Shown one piece after another: positions 36,634-45,447 of a stretch of 64,000 bases of DNA. The translations under genes and the position numbers were made by a program. Each line of letters starts with the position of its first letter. The stretch's first letter is position 1. The stretch comes from Mycolicibacterium palauense (lineage in GTDB: Bacteria; Actinomycetota; Actinomycetes; Mycobacteriales; Mycobacteriaceae). The notes below the pieces were generated by a model, which saw nothing but the letters and a program-made list of their open reading frames with translations, did no database searches and was not told the DNA's origin. Location of the stretch: contig NZ_NVQF01000015.1 of assembly GCF_002592005.1 (NCBI RefSeq), forward strand, positions 25,960 to 89,959. Direction: 5' to 3'.

Positions 36634-37542
36634 ATGACCGCAGCACCGGACCAGTTCGAGACGATCCTCTACTCCACGCGTGACCGGATCGCCACCATCA
36701 CCCTCAACCGCCCCGAGCACCTCAACACGATCGTGCCGCCCATGCCCGACGAGGTGGAACGGGCCGTCGCGCTGGCCACCGGGGACCGCGACGTCTCGGT
36801 GATCGTGGTCCGGGGCGCGGGGCGGGCGTTCTGCGCGGGATACGACTTCGGCGGCGGGTTTCACCACTGGGATTCGTTGCTGACCACCGACGGGACATGG
36901 GACGCCGGTAAGGACTTCGACTTCGCGACCGCACCGCAGACCGCGCCGACGCAGAAGCTGGCCGCCATCTGGCGGACCAACAAGCCCGTGATCGCCCAGG
37001 TCCATGGCTGGTGCGTCGGCGGCGGAAGCGATTTCGCACTGTGCGCCGACCTGATCGTCGCCAGCGACGACGCGGTGATCGGCACCCCCTACAGCAGGAT
37101 GTGGGGCGCCTATCTGTCGGGCATGTGGCTCTACCGGCTCGGGCTCACCCGGGCCAAGGAGTACGCACTGACCGGGAAGCCGCTGACCGGCGTCGAGGCC
37201 GCCGACATCGGGTTGATCAACCAGTCGGTGCCGTTCGCGGAATTGGAGGCGACGGTGTCCAACCTCGCCGAGCAGCTGGCCGGCATCCCGGTGTCGCAGC
37301 TGGCGGCGATGAAGCTGATCGTCAACCAGGCCTACGACAACATGGGGTTGGCCTCGACGCAGCGACTGGGCCCGATTCTCGACGGTCTGATGCGCAACAC
37401 CGCCGAGGCGCGACGGTTCATCGACATCGCCGAGCAGCGGGGGGTCCGCGCCGCCGTGGCCGAGCGCGACGCGCCCTTCGGCGACTACAGCCAGGCCGAC
37501 AAGGGGCGCCAGCCCAACCCCAACCACGTGATCATCCCCTAG
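36634..37542 (+). CDS. Enoyl-CoA hydratase/isomerase (crotonase) family protein
   Basis: 302 residues from ATG 36634. Motifs: RIATITLNRPEHLNTIV, VVRGAGRAFCAGYDFGGGF (first oxyanion-hole segment), and VIAQVHGWCVGGGSDFALCADLIVA (second, located at about residue 125). It is larger than a standard ECH by about 40 residues and shares with the protein at 22356 the insertion before the second segment. It acts on an acyl-CoA thioester in the cytoplasm. It is the first gene of a two-gene unit with the TetR 7 bp downstream. Confidence 0.88.
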   Translation: MTAAPDQFETILYSTRDRIATITLNRPEHLNTIVPPMPDEVERAVALATGDRDVSVIVVRGAGRAFCAGYDFGGGFHHWDSLLTTDGTWDAGKDFDFATAPQTAPTQKLAAIWRTNKPVIAQVHGWCVGGGSDFALCADLIVASDDAVIGTPYSRMWGAYLSGMWLYRLGLTRAKEYALTGKPLTGVEAADIGLINQSVPFAELEATVSNLAEQLAGIPVSQLAAMKLIVNQAYDNMGLASTQRLGPILDGLMRNTAEARRFIDIAEQRGVRAAVAERDAPFGDYSQADKGRQPNPNHVIIP

Positions 37543-37549
37543 CGTCGCG

Positions 37550-38167
37550 ATGAACCCACACCGGGCCGATCAACCCCTCACGGCGAAGGGGCGGGCCACC
37601 AAGTCGCGTCTGCTCGCCGCGGCCCGCGACGCCCTGCGCGACCGGGGAACGGTGGAGATCGCCGAGGTGGCAGCCGCCGCGGGAGTGGCCCAAAGCGTCA
37701 TCCACCGCTACTTCGTCAACAAGGCCGGCCTCGTCGAAGCGGTCGTCAACGATTTCTACGACAGCTATGACGAGGCAGTGTTCCTGGCGCCGCTGGCGCC
37801 GACGGCGAGCTGGTTCGAACGGGAGCAGTTGCGGATCACCCTGGAGGTCGCGTTTCTCTACGACCACCCGCTGGGGCCCCGGGTGGCGGCCGGTCTGGTG
37901 CACGAGGCCGCCGCGACCCGCATCGACGCCGAGCGTCAGCGCGCGCACGCCGCGATGGCCGCGCGCAATATCCGGCGCGGACAGCAGGCCGGCGAACTCC
38001 CGGCCCACGTCAACGCGGACCTGGCCGGCGCGGCGATCATCGGGGCGCTTCGATCGGTCCTCGCGGTGGCCCTGAGCCTGGCCGAACCCCCCTCGCGCGG
38101 GGAGGTCGCGGAGACGGTGACGCGTCTGTCGCGCGCCGTTCTCCAGGACCCGTCGACGCCCCCGTGA
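37550..38167 (+). CDS. TetR family transcriptional regulator
   Basis: 205 residues. HTH at about residues 16-60 (KSRLLAAARDALRDRG, then GVAQSVIHRYFVNKAGLV). It begins 7 bp after the crotonase stop, so it is co-transcribed, and likely represses the pair through the palindrome at 36576-36603. The C-terminal region has a mainly helical ligand domain without recognisable features. Confidence 0.87.
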   Translation: MNPHRADQPLTAKGRATKSRLLAAARDALRDRGTVEIAEVAAAAGVAQSVIHRYFVNKAGLVEAVVNDFYDSYDEAVFLAPLAPTASWFEREQLRITLEVAFLYDHPLGPRVAAGLVHEAAATRIDAERQRAHAAMAARNIRRGQQAGELPAHVNADLAGAAIIGALRSVLAVALSLAEPPSRGEVAETVTRLSRAVLQDPSTPP

Positions 38168-38224
38168 GGCTCCGGGAACCCCGTGTGGGGCCGCTCGGCC
38201 GAAGCCGACCATCGCGGCTGTAGC

Positions 38225-38872
38225 GTGACGCTCGTGAACCTCTCTCGCGTGTCCTCATCCGCCGTGCTCGCCGCCTGCGCCGCGTCGTTGGCCCTGACGC
38301 TGGGGGCGTGCGGCTCCGACACGGACACCTCCTCCGAGTCCTCCGCCACCTCCAGCGGCACGCCCTCGTCCGCGGTCGCCGCGCCGGTCACCGAGACCGC
38401 ACCCACCGACAGCGGATGCCCGCCGGCCGCGCCGGCCGGCGATGTCGCGCCGGAGTGGACGTTGCAGGGTGCCACGGGCAGTGTCGCGGTCACCGGATCC
38501 ACCGACACCACGGCGCCCTCCGTCAAGGTCGACACCCCGTTCAGCGTGAACGAGACCCAGGTGCACACGCTGCAGCCCGGCACCGGGCCCGTGGTCGGCG
38601 ACACCGCGACGGTCTCGGTCTGCTACATGGGCGTCAACGGCCGGGACGGATCGGTCTTCGACAGCAGCTACGAGGGCGGCGCACCGGTGTCCTTCCCCCT
38701 GGAAGGGGTCATCCCCGGGTTCCAGAAGGCCATCGCGGGGCAGAAGGTCGGGTCGACGGTGGCGGTGGCGATGACCTCCGCCGACGGCTACCCCGACGGT
38801 CAGCCCGGCGCCGGGATCCAGCCGGGTGACTCGCTCATCTTCGCGATCAAGATCCTCAACGCCTCACGGTGA
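38225..38872 (+). CDS. FKBP-type peptidyl-prolyl isomerase lipoprotein
   Basis: 215 residues from GTG 38225 (GTG 38234 also possible). A lipoprotein signal ends LTLGAC (lipobox, Cys about residue 31). A Ser/Thr-rich linker follows, then an FKBP domain in the last ~100 residues: GPVVGDTATVSVCYMG, GSVFDSSYEGGAPVSFPL, VIPGFQKAIAGQKVGSTVAVAM and GDSLIFAIKIL. It anchors in the membrane and folds exported proteins. A strong hairpin follows. Confidence 0.88.
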   Translation: MTLVNLSRVSSSAVLAACAASLALTLGACGSDTDTSSESSATSSGTPSSAVAAPVTETAPTDSGCPPAAPAGDVAPEWTLQGATGSVAVTGSTDTTAPSVKVDTPFSVNETQVHTLQPGTGPVVGDTATVSVCYMGVNGRDGSVFDSSYEGGAPVSFPLEGVIPGFQKAIAGQKVGSTVAVAMTSADGYPDGQPGAGIQPGDSLIFAIKILNASR

Positions 38873-38879
38873 CCCCGGG

Positions 38880-38915
38880 CACCCGGGCCCGGCCGGCCCC
38901 GGCCGGGCCCGGGTG
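38880..38915 (+). terminator. GC-rich hairpin downstream of FKBP gene
   Basis: Perfect 15-bp arms (cacccgggcccggcc and its complement) with a 6-bp loop, starting 8 bp after the stop codon and followed by atctttg. No long U-tract, but very stable; a terminator or 3'-end stabiliser. Confidence 0.65.
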
Positions 38916-39014
38916 ATCTTTGCGACCCGCGCGACCAGCGGATCGGCGCCCCGCGCCGGGGGCCGCGCCCGCGGCTCGGAAGTGGGGTGATCAGGTTTTT
39001 GTAGGCTTTGGGTC

Positions 39015-40982
39015 ATGCCGTATGACGACGGCGATATTTTCGCTGGTTACACCATTCAGCGGCTGCTCGGCAGTGGCGGTATGGGCGAGGTCTATCTGGC
39101 CCGCCATCCCCGTCTACCCCGGTTGGACGCGCTGAAGATCCTGTCGCTGGAAGCCACCGGCGACGGGGACTTCCGTGCCCGCTTCACCCGCGAGGCCGAC
39201 CTGGCGGCGACACTGTGGCACCCGCACATCGTCGGTGTGCACGACCGGGGCGAGTTCGACGGCCGCCTGTGGATCTCGATGGACCATGTGGAAGGCACCG
39301 ACGCGCGCCAGCTGCTGACCGAGCAGTACCCCACCGGAATGCCGTACGAGGATGTGTGCGAGATCGTCACCGCCGTGGCGGACGCCTTGGACTTCGCCCA
39401 CGAACGCAAGCTGCTGCACCGTGACGTCAAACCGGCCAACATCCTGGTGGCCAGCCTCTCCGGCGGTGCCCGGCGCCGTGTCGTGCTCACCGACTTCGGC
39501 ATCGCCCGTGCCACCGATGACGTCGACGGTCTCACCGATGTCAACGTCGCGATCGGCACCGTCAACTACGCCGCGCCCGAACAGCTGATCAGCAACCAGA
39601 TGGACGGGCGCGTCGACCAGTACGCCCTGGCTGCCACGGCCTATCACCTGCTCACCGGCGTGCCGCTGTTCGAGCACACCAACCGCGTGGTGGTCGTCGG
39701 TAACCATCTCAAGACCCCGCCGCCGCGGCTGTCGGATCGCCGGCCGGATCTGGCCCACCTCGATGCCGTCATGGCCAGGGCGCTCGCCAAGGACCCGGCC
39801 GACCGCTACCCGACTTGCAGTGCGTTCGCCCGGGCCTTCGCGGGACAGCGCTGCGAGACACCCGCGGACGCCACCCCGGACACCCCAGTCGGTGCGGGGC
39901 ACGCGGCCCAACCGTCCGCCGGGGCCGGGCGGGCCGACGCGTTGGGCCACACCGCCGCGTTCGACATGGCATCAGATGTGGACTCGGATGTGGCCTCAGA
40001 CGTGGCCCCAGGCAGGGCCTCAGAGCTCGGCCCCGAGGCGCCCCGGCACACCCGGCGCCTGACGCGGATGTCGGCGTACGGCGCGGCGCGCGACGTGCGC
40101 AAGAAACCCTCCGGCGCGGGGGACGACCAGGAGGTGTGGACCTTCCGCCTCGAGCAACCGGGACCCACCGGCCGGCACGACTCCACGGTGGCCGTCGAGC
40201 TGCGCGGGACCTCGATCACCGGCCGGCTCGCCGACGGTGACCTTGTCGAGGTCGAGGGCATGTTCGACGGTGACACGCTGCTGGGCGAGGCCGTCCGCAA
40301 CCATTCGGCGGGATCCCGCCACCGGGGCACCCGCAAGAGCCCCCACAAGAGTCTCGGGAAACGCGGTGCGCCGCAGGCGAGCACGATGCCGCCGACCGTG
40401 TCCGCGCCATCCCGGCGTCGCCCCGCGCGCCTGATCGCGATCGCCGCGGCCGTGGCGGTGGTCGTGGCGGTCGTGCTGGCGGCGGTGTTCAGCGACGGGT
40501 TCGGGCTGTGGTCACATCCGGCCGGGCCCGGTCCGATGGTCACACCGCTGCGGGCGACCGTCTTCTCCCCCGGCGGTGCCCCCGACCACCCCGACGAGGC
40601 CATGCTGGCCATCGACGGTGACCCCGACACCGCGTGGCGCAGTGACACCTACGTCGACCCGGAGCCGTTCCCGGTGTTCAAACAGGGGGTGGGGCTGATC
40701 CTGCAGCTGCCCGGGCCGACCGCGATCGGCGCGGTGACCGTCAACCTGGCCAGCACCGGCTCCGAGGTGCAGATCCGCGCCGCCGACAGCGCCGATCCGG
40801 CCGCCCTGTCCGACACCACGGCGTTGACACCCGAGGTGCCGGTACACCCGGGCGAAAACCGGATCGTCGTCGACGATCACACCAAGACCACCTACGCCCT
40901 GGTGTGGATCCCGAAGCTGGGTGACATCGACGGGCAGAGCCGCACCGAGATCTCCGAGATCACCGTCCAGGCGGCCGGCTGA
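39015..40982 (+). CDS. Membrane serine/threonine protein kinase with C-terminal ectodomain
   Basis: 655 residues. The cytoplasmic kinase (1-265) is intact: glycine loop GSGGMG (19-24), Lys41, [10 protein letters not shown] (135-144), DFG (160-162) and a PE motif in YAAPEQL. A Ser/Ala-rich linker contains a ~60-residue domain (residues ~373-435: [20 protein letters not shown], then [15 protein letters not shown]). A TM helix lies at about 468-492 ([20 protein letters not shown]). The last 150 residues outside the cell look like a galactose-binding/discoidin-type beta-sandwich ([32 protein letters not shown]). It could sense a cell-wall sugar. Confidence 0.85.
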   Translation: MPYDDGDIFAGYTIQRLLGSGGMGEVYLARHPRLPRLDALKILSLEATGDGDFRARFTREADLAATLWHPHIVGVHDRGEFDGRLWISMDHVEGTDARQLLTEQYPTGMPYEDVCEIVTAVADALDFAHERKLLHRDVKPANILVASLSGGARRRVVLTDFGIARATDDVDGLTDVNVAIGTVNYAAPEQLISNQMDGRVDQYALAATAYHLLTGVPLFEHTNRVVVVGNHLKTPPPRLSDRRPDLAHLDAVMARALAKDPADRYPTCSAFARAFAGQRCETPADATPDTPVGAGHAAQPSAGAGRADALGHTAAFDMASDVDSDVASDVAPGRASELGPEAPRHTRRLTRMSAYGAARDVRKKPSGAGDDQEVWTFRLEQPGPTGRHDSTVAVELRGTSITGRLADGDLVEVEGMFDGDTLLGEAVRNHSAGSRHRGTRKSPHKSLGKRGAPQASTMPPTVSAPSRRRPARLIAIAAAVAVVVAVVLAAVFSDGFGLWSHPAGPGPMVTPLRATVFSPGGAPDHPDEAMLAIDGDPDTAWRSDTYVDPEPFPVFKQGVGLILQLPGPTAIGAVTVNLASTGSEVQIRAADSADPAALSDTTALTPEVPVHPGENRIVVDDHTKTTYALVWIPKLGDIDGQSRTEISEITVQAAG

Positions 40983-41030
40983 CCCGGACGGGGTGGCGCC
41001 GGCGCCTGCGCTGTGAGGCGGGCGCTGGCG

Positions 41031-41642
41031 CTAGGGCGCCGGTGCCGGGGCCGGGGGCGCGACCGGGCCCGCCGGCGGGAAGATCGGGGCGTCCGCCGCG
41101 GGCGCACCGTCGTACCAGCCCGGGGGCGGCGCCTCGCTGAGCGGGATGTAGCCGGGCGGCAGGGCCGGGCCCCCCGAGTTGGGGCCGGTGTCATAGCCCT
41201 TGCCCGGCGTCGAGGACTCCGGGGCGGTCAGTGAGGTGAATCCCGGCGGCAGCTGCGGGGCCGGTCCGGCGCCCGCGGGCGGACCCGGCGCGGTGGCCTC
41301 CGGGCCCGAGATGAACGCCTCGTAGGGATTGCCGTTGCGCGCGGCGTGCCAGAGATCCTTGAGATAGCTGAGGCCCGGTGAGCGGCCCTGGGCGGTGCCG
41401 GGATCGGCTTCGGGTACCGGTGGCTCGCCGATGGGCGGCGGGGGCAGCGGTCCCGTCGGGCCCTCGGCGGACACCACCGGCTGGCCGGGCACCGGTACCC
41501 CCGGGGTCGGCGTCGGATAGGGCTCGCCGGGATCGGCCGCCGCCACCGCGGTGCCGAGCAGTGCGCCGCCGGTGATCGCCACGCCGGCGACCAGGAATCG
41601 GGCGGCGTTGACCGACGGGGTGGCGCGCATGCGTTCGCTCAT
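41031..41642 (-). CDS. Secreted proline/alanine-rich protein
   Basis: 203 residues, ATG 41642. The signal peptide (FLVAGVAITGGALLGTAVAAADP) ends near residue 37. The mature part is dominated by Pro, Gly and Ala (PYPTPTPGVPVPGQPV, PLPPPPIGEPPVPEADP) with a short conserved-looking segment SPGLSYLKDLWHAARNGNPYEAF. It resembles mycobacterial Pro-rich exported proteins of unknown function and probably sits in the envelope. No enzymatic motif is visible. Confidence 0.7.
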   Translation of the reverse strand: MSERMRATPSVNAARFLVAGVAITGGALLGTAVAAADPGEPYPTPTPGVPVPGQPVVSAEGPTGPLPPPPIGEPPVPEADPGTAQGRSPGLSYLKDLWHAARNGNPYEAFISGPEATAPGPPAGAGPAPQLPPGFTSLTAPESSTPGKGYDTGPNSGGPALPPGYIPLSEAPPPGWYDGAPAADAPIFPPAGPVAPPAPAPAP

Positions 41643-41756
41643 GGACTCCGGTCGTCCTCTCTGGTGTCGCCCGCCAGCAGTTCAAGACAGGAACAGACCG
41701 GCTTTCGGGCCAAGGGTATCGCCTTCTCGGGGTGGCGTCTCCCCGTTGGGCCCCGC

Positions 41757-43010
41757 TCAGTCGGCCGTCTCACCGCTCTCGGGCCAGCTGGACCCGGGGT
41801 TCGCGCGGCCGGGCTCGGAGTTGTCTCCGCGGGACAGCGGCACCCACCGCTCGCGCGGGGCGGGCTGCTTCGAGGACGGGAAGTCCCGCAGCGGCCCGGT
41901 GGGGTTGGCATCCCACTTGGCGAAGGTCAGCGGTGTCCGCAGCCATGCATGCAGCAGCTGGTACGTCGCTTCCAGGGAACCGATATTGGTGCGTTCCCAG
42001 CCGTGGCTGGCGTCGACCCCGGGGCCGACCAGCGCGGCGCGGGTGCCCGCACCGGCCTCGATGGCCGCGGCCGCATCGGAGCGGTAGAACCGGAACACGT
42101 CGCGGGCGAAATCGATGCCGCGTTCCTCGGCGAGCCGGCACAGCCTGCGGGTCAGGTGATAGTCGTAGGGCCCGTGCAGATCGGCCATCAGCACCGTCAC
42201 GGCGTCCTCGCGGGACTGCAGCCCGGGCGCGCACACGGCGTTGTCGACCGTGACCATCTCCGCGATCCCCGCGGGCAGACCCGCGCTGGCGCCGTATCCG
42301 ACCTCCTCGGCGATGGTCACCATGATCGCGGTGCGGTGCGGCAGCACGACCTTGTTCTCGGCGAGGTGCTTGACCAGTGTGAGCGCGACCGCGACACCCG
42401 CCTGGTCATCGAGGTGGCGCGAGACGATGAAGCCGTCCTCGGTCAGTTCCGGGTGGGTCATCAGCGCGACGAAGTCGCCGACCTTGATGCCCAGGCGGTG
42501 CAGATCGTCTTTCGAGGTCACCTTGCGGTCGAGGCGCAGCTCGACGTGGTCCCAGTCGGTGGGCTGGGTATCGACCTCATCGCCGAACGCGTGCCCGCTG
42601 GCCTTGAGGGGAAGGATCGTGCCGGTGATGAACTGATCGGAGTCGTCACAGAAGACGCGCACCCGGGCGCCGGCCCCGAAGCGGGCCGAGAAGGTCCCGA
42701 CCGTGATCAACTCCAGCCGGCCGTTGTCCTTGAGGCCCCGCACCATGCAGCCGATGGTGTCGGCGTGTACCACCACGGCCCGGTCGGTGGTCTCCGATTC
42801 TCCCGGCAGCTCGGCGATCAGTGCGCCCCGGCGGGTCAGTGAGAACGGCACGCCGAAGTCATCGAAGATCTCGCCGATCAGCTGCATGACCGCGTCGGTG
42901 CGACCGGTCGGGCTCGGGGTCTGCAGCAGCGCCAGCAGGGTGTCGATCATCCAGCCGCGCTCTGCGTCGGACATCGAATCGGATGATGAGGTGGTCGCGT
43001 TCTGAGCCAA
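41757..43010 (-). CDS. M42 family metallopeptidase, NAGGN-system type
   Basis: 417 residues from TTG 43010, which has GGGAG at the right spacing; an ATG at 42974 has none. Metal ligands are in VVVHADTIG (His), SRHLDDQAGVAVAL (bridging Asp), IAEEVGYGASAG (Glu pair), VDNAVCAPG (Asp) and the C-terminal VDASHGWERTNIGSLEATY (His). The family shape matches the M42 peptidase linked to N-acetylglutaminylglutamine amide (NAGGN) osmoprotectant loci. The synthase genes of that system are not in this window, so the function here could be general aminopeptidase. Confidence 0.82.
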   Translation of the reverse strand: MAQNATTSSSDSMSDAERGWMIDTLLALLQTPSPTGRTDAVMQLIGEIFDDFGVPFSLTRRGALIAELPGESETTDRAVVVHADTIGCMVRGLKDNGRLELITVGTFSARFGAGARVRVFCDDSDQFITGTILPLKASGHAFGDEVDTQPTDWDHVELRLDRKVTSKDDLHRLGIKVGDFVALMTHPELTEDGFIVSRHLDDQAGVAVALTLVKHLAENKVVLPHRTAIMVTIAEEVGYGASAGLPAGIAEMVTVDNAVCAPGLQSREDAVTVLMADLHGPYDYHLTRRLCRLAEERGIDFARDVFRFYRSDAAAAIEAGAGTRAALVGPGVDASHGWERTNIGSLEATYQLLHAWLRTPLTFAKWDANPTGPLRDFPSSKQPAPRERWVPLSRGDNSEPGRANPGSSWPESGETAD

Positions 43011-43159
43011 GATCACTCCCTCGGGATCGTCGGGATTCGCGTTTCTCCTACCGATGGTCGCAATCCCGGTGACGACATACAGCGGTTTGCCGCACCCGGC
43101 GGCAATTGCCGTGGGGTCGCCGCCCACGCTCCCGGGGCCGGCCCGAGCACGGCAGTAGC

Positions 43160-43753
43160 ATGGGCGGCATGCGCTGGCGGGGTGTGCATCACGTCGAGGT
43201 CAACGTCCTGGACTACGAGGAATCGATCGCCTTCTACGACGCCATGTTCGGCTGGCTCGGCTACATGAGCTTCTGGACCGCCGACATCGAGTACCGCTCG
43301 ACGTACTACATGGCCCGCTTTCCCGCACCGCACAGCTACATCGGCATCCAACCCGCGGCCACCGGCACCAAACTGCACCATGCCGACCAGTCGGCGGGCA
43401 TCAACCACATTGCGCTGTGGGCCAGGAGCCGCCGCGAGATCGACCGGTTCTACGGCGAATTCCTCACCCCGCGTGGCATTCCCGTCGTGTACGCGCCGCA
43501 GGAATACCCCGAGTACTCCCCCGGCTACTACGCGGTGTTCTTCGACGATCCGATCAGCGGGATCCAGTGGGAGCTCGCACGGATGCCCACGATTCCGTCA
43601 CCGGCCGCCGCCTGGCGCTCCTGGCGGGTGCTGCGCGCGGCCACGCGCCAGCACCCGGAATGGACGGGTTCGGCGCTCAGCGAAGCCCGGCGCACCCTGC
43701 CCGGCCGCGACGGCTCCGGACCGATCAGCCCACCGGCGCGCCGTCGGGGTTGA
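43160..43753 (+). CDS. VOC family (glyoxalase-like) protein
   Basis: 197 residues from ATG 43160 (ATG 43169 also fits); no strong ribosome site, the transcript may be leaderless. The fold has VHHVEVNVLDYEESIAFYDAMFGWLGY (quoted only to locate; first half), then INHIALWARSRREIDRFYGEFL and GYYAVFFDDPISGIQWELARMP. Metal ligands would be H, H and E in HHVEV, NHIAL and WELAR. It is a metal-dependent lyase, dioxygenase or resistance protein of unknown substrate. Its 3' end overlaps the convergent lipoprotein gene by 29 bp. Confidence 0.8.
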   Translation: MGGMRWRGVHHVEVNVLDYEESIAFYDAMFGWLGYMSFWTADIEYRSTYYMARFPAPHSYIGIQPAATGTKLHHADQSAGINHIALWARSRREIDRFYGEFLTPRGIPVVYAPQEYPEYSPGYYAVFFDDPISGIQWELARMPTIPSPAAAWRSWRVLRAATRQHPEWTGSALSEARRTLPGRDGSGPISPPARRRG

Positions 43754-44330
43754 CCGCGGTCCAATGGCCGCCGAACGTCTCCAGCCCCTGGCCGTTGGCC
43801 TGACCGGACATCGAGTCGCCGTCGTAGAAGTACAGCGGGTGACCGTAGTAGGTGACCTGCAGCTGTCCGTCGCGGCGCTCGACGGTACCCACGCTGGGGG
43901 CGTCGATGCCGATGCCGCCGGTCGGGTCACCGTCGGTGAGCGCAGGCATCCAGGTGTCGGCGCACGCGTCGTAGCAGGCCGACGACTGCGGGGTGTCCTT
44001 GTCGAACATGTAGAGGACGCGGCCGGTGTCGTCGACGACGATCGAGCCCAGGTCGCCGACCTCCGCGGTGTTCAACCAGGTTTCTCCCACCGGGACCACG
44101 GAGTCGTCGGTCGGCAGCGGGGTCGGTGCGGGCTCCTCGCTCGGAGCGCCCGACGAGGTCGCCGACGGGGTGGTCGACGTCGTCTGGTCGGCGCTCTCCG
44201 CGCGCTCCTGCTCCACCGAGCACGCGGACACCCCGGACAGCGCAGTCACACCCGCCACCGCCATCGAGGCCAGGAATGCGGCCCGGCGGTACCGGAGACT
44301 GGGGCGGACGGTGACGGGTCGGACTCGCAC
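43725..44330 (-). CDS. Lipoprotein with COG4315-type secreted repeats
   Basis: 201 residues, GTG 44330 preceded by AGAAGG. The signal peptide ends in the lipobox LSGVSAC (Cys about residue 38). After a Thr/Ser/Pro linker come two copies of the 'secreted repeat of unknown function' motif: GSIVVDDTGRVLYMFDKD with ACYDACADTWMPALTDG, and VTYYGHPLYFYDGDSMSGQANGQGLETFGGHW (quoted only in part: HPLYFYDGD). The repeats have conserved Cys and Trp. Function unknown, exported. The 3' end overlaps the VOC gene. Confidence 0.78.
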   Translation of the reverse strand: MRVRPVTVRPSLRYRRAAFLASMAVAGVTALSGVSACSVEQERAESADQTTSTTPSATSSGAPSEEPAPTPLPTDDSVVPVGETWLNTAEVGDLGSIVVDDTGRVLYMFDKDTPQSSACYDACADTWMPALTDGDPTGGIGIDAPSVGTVERRDGQLQVTYYGHPLYFYDGDSMSGQANGQGLETFGGHWTAVNPDGAPVG

Positions 44331-44494
44331 GATGGGGCCTTCTCTCGGTGGGACGAGTGTCGCGGATGCGGGGCCTACATTGGACCATCGGCGGCCGCCG
44401 GCGTGCAGTGAAACCCGGGGCACCGCCGTGGGGGTGCCCCGGATCGGATGGTTGGCCGGGCCATCGGTTCGGCCGCGTCGTTCATCATGGACCC

Positions 44495-44863
44495 ATGGAG
44501 TCGACCCGGGTGGATCGCTGGTTGTGGGCGGTCCGGCTGACCAAGACACGCCCGGACGCGGCCGCGGCCTGTCGCGGCGGACATGTGCGGGTCAACGATC
44601 GGCCGGCCAAACCGGCCACGACGGTGGCGCCCGGGGACGTGGTGCGTGCCCGGGTCGGGGACCGTACGCGCACGGTCGAGGTGGTGCGGGTGATCCAGAA
44701 GAGGGTCGGGGCCGCCGACGCCGTCACCTGCTACATCGACCGGACGCCCGCGCCGCCGCCGACGACGGCGAGCGCTCCGATCGGCGTCCGCGATCGCGGC
44801 GCCGGGCGGCCAACCAAGAGGGAACGCCGCGCCCTGGAGAAATGGCGGGCAGGTCGGTTGTGA
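44495..44863 (+). CDS. S4 domain RNA-binding protein (Hsp15-like)
   Basis: 122 residues, ATG 44495. S4 fold: TRVDRWLWAVRLTKTRPDAAAACRGGHVRVNDRPAKPATTV, given here only as WLWAVRLTKTR at residues 9-19 and GHVRVNDRPAKPATTVAPGD at about 29-48. The C-terminus is basic and ends RPTKRERRALEKWRAGRL, as in Hsp15-type proteins that bind stalled 50S ribosomes. It is a small standalone gene; the role in ribosome rescue is known for the family, not shown here. Confidence 0.87.
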   Translation: MESTRVDRWLWAVRLTKTRPDAAAACRGGHVRVNDRPAKPATTVAPGDVVRARVGDRTRTVEVVRVIQKRVGAADAVTCYIDRTPAPPPTTASAPIGVRDRGAGRPTKRERRALEKWRAGRL

Positions 44864-44995
44864 AGCGCGCCCCGCCGGCCGGCCGACGACACGGGCCGGT
44901 CGCCGCGGGCAGATCCCGCGATGACCGGCCCGCAAGTCGAGCCCGCAAGTCGAGCCCGGAAGCCGTGTGCAGGGCTCCGGTGCCGGGTGTTCGGG

Positions 44996-45352
44996 TCAGT
45001 AGGTCGGGATGAACACGCCGTTCATCCACACGCCCCAGTGCTGCCACCCCTCGTCCCAGACCTGCGGATTCCCGTCGGCCCACAGCGGTGGCGGCGGCAT
45101 CGGCGGCGCCCATGCGGGCGGCTGGCCGGCGTCGGGACCGGCGGGTGGCATGGGCGGCGGGGCCGGCTCGGCGGGCGCGGGCGCCCACGTGCCGGTGGCG
45201 TCGGCGGTGGCCACCCCCACTCCTACGCCCATGCCCATGGCACCCGCCGTGAGCCCGCCGAGGACGGCGGCGCCGGCGACGACGCTCCTCAGCGGCTTGA
45301 ACGGCTTCGCTGCCTGCGCGGTCTCTGCTGTCTGTGCTGTCTTCAGCCTCAT
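44996..45352 (-). CDS. Small secreted Pro-rich protein
   Basis: 118 residues, ATG 45352 with a GGAG site 11 bp upstream. Signal peptide with LRSVVAGAAVLGGLTAGAMGMGVG and cleavage around TADA. The mature part is Pro/Ala-rich (PAPAEPAPPPMPPAGP) and ends in a Trp-rich segment QVWDEGWQHWGVWMNGVFIPTY that may be a small folded domain. Many mycobacteria encode such short exported proteins of unknown function. Confidence 0.7.
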   Translation of the reverse strand: MRLKTAQTAETAQAAKPFKPLRSVVAGAAVLGGLTAGAMGMGVGVGVATADATGTWAPAPAEPAPPPMPPAGPDAGQPPAWAPPMPPPPLWADGNPQVWDEGWQHWGVWMNGVFIPTY

Positions 45353-45447
45353 CGGTGTCAACTCCAATCCCGGGTGCTCGTCACCCGTATTTCGGTGGCA
45401 CACACAGATATTTAGCCGCAACGGCGGGACGTTAAACCCGCACCCGG

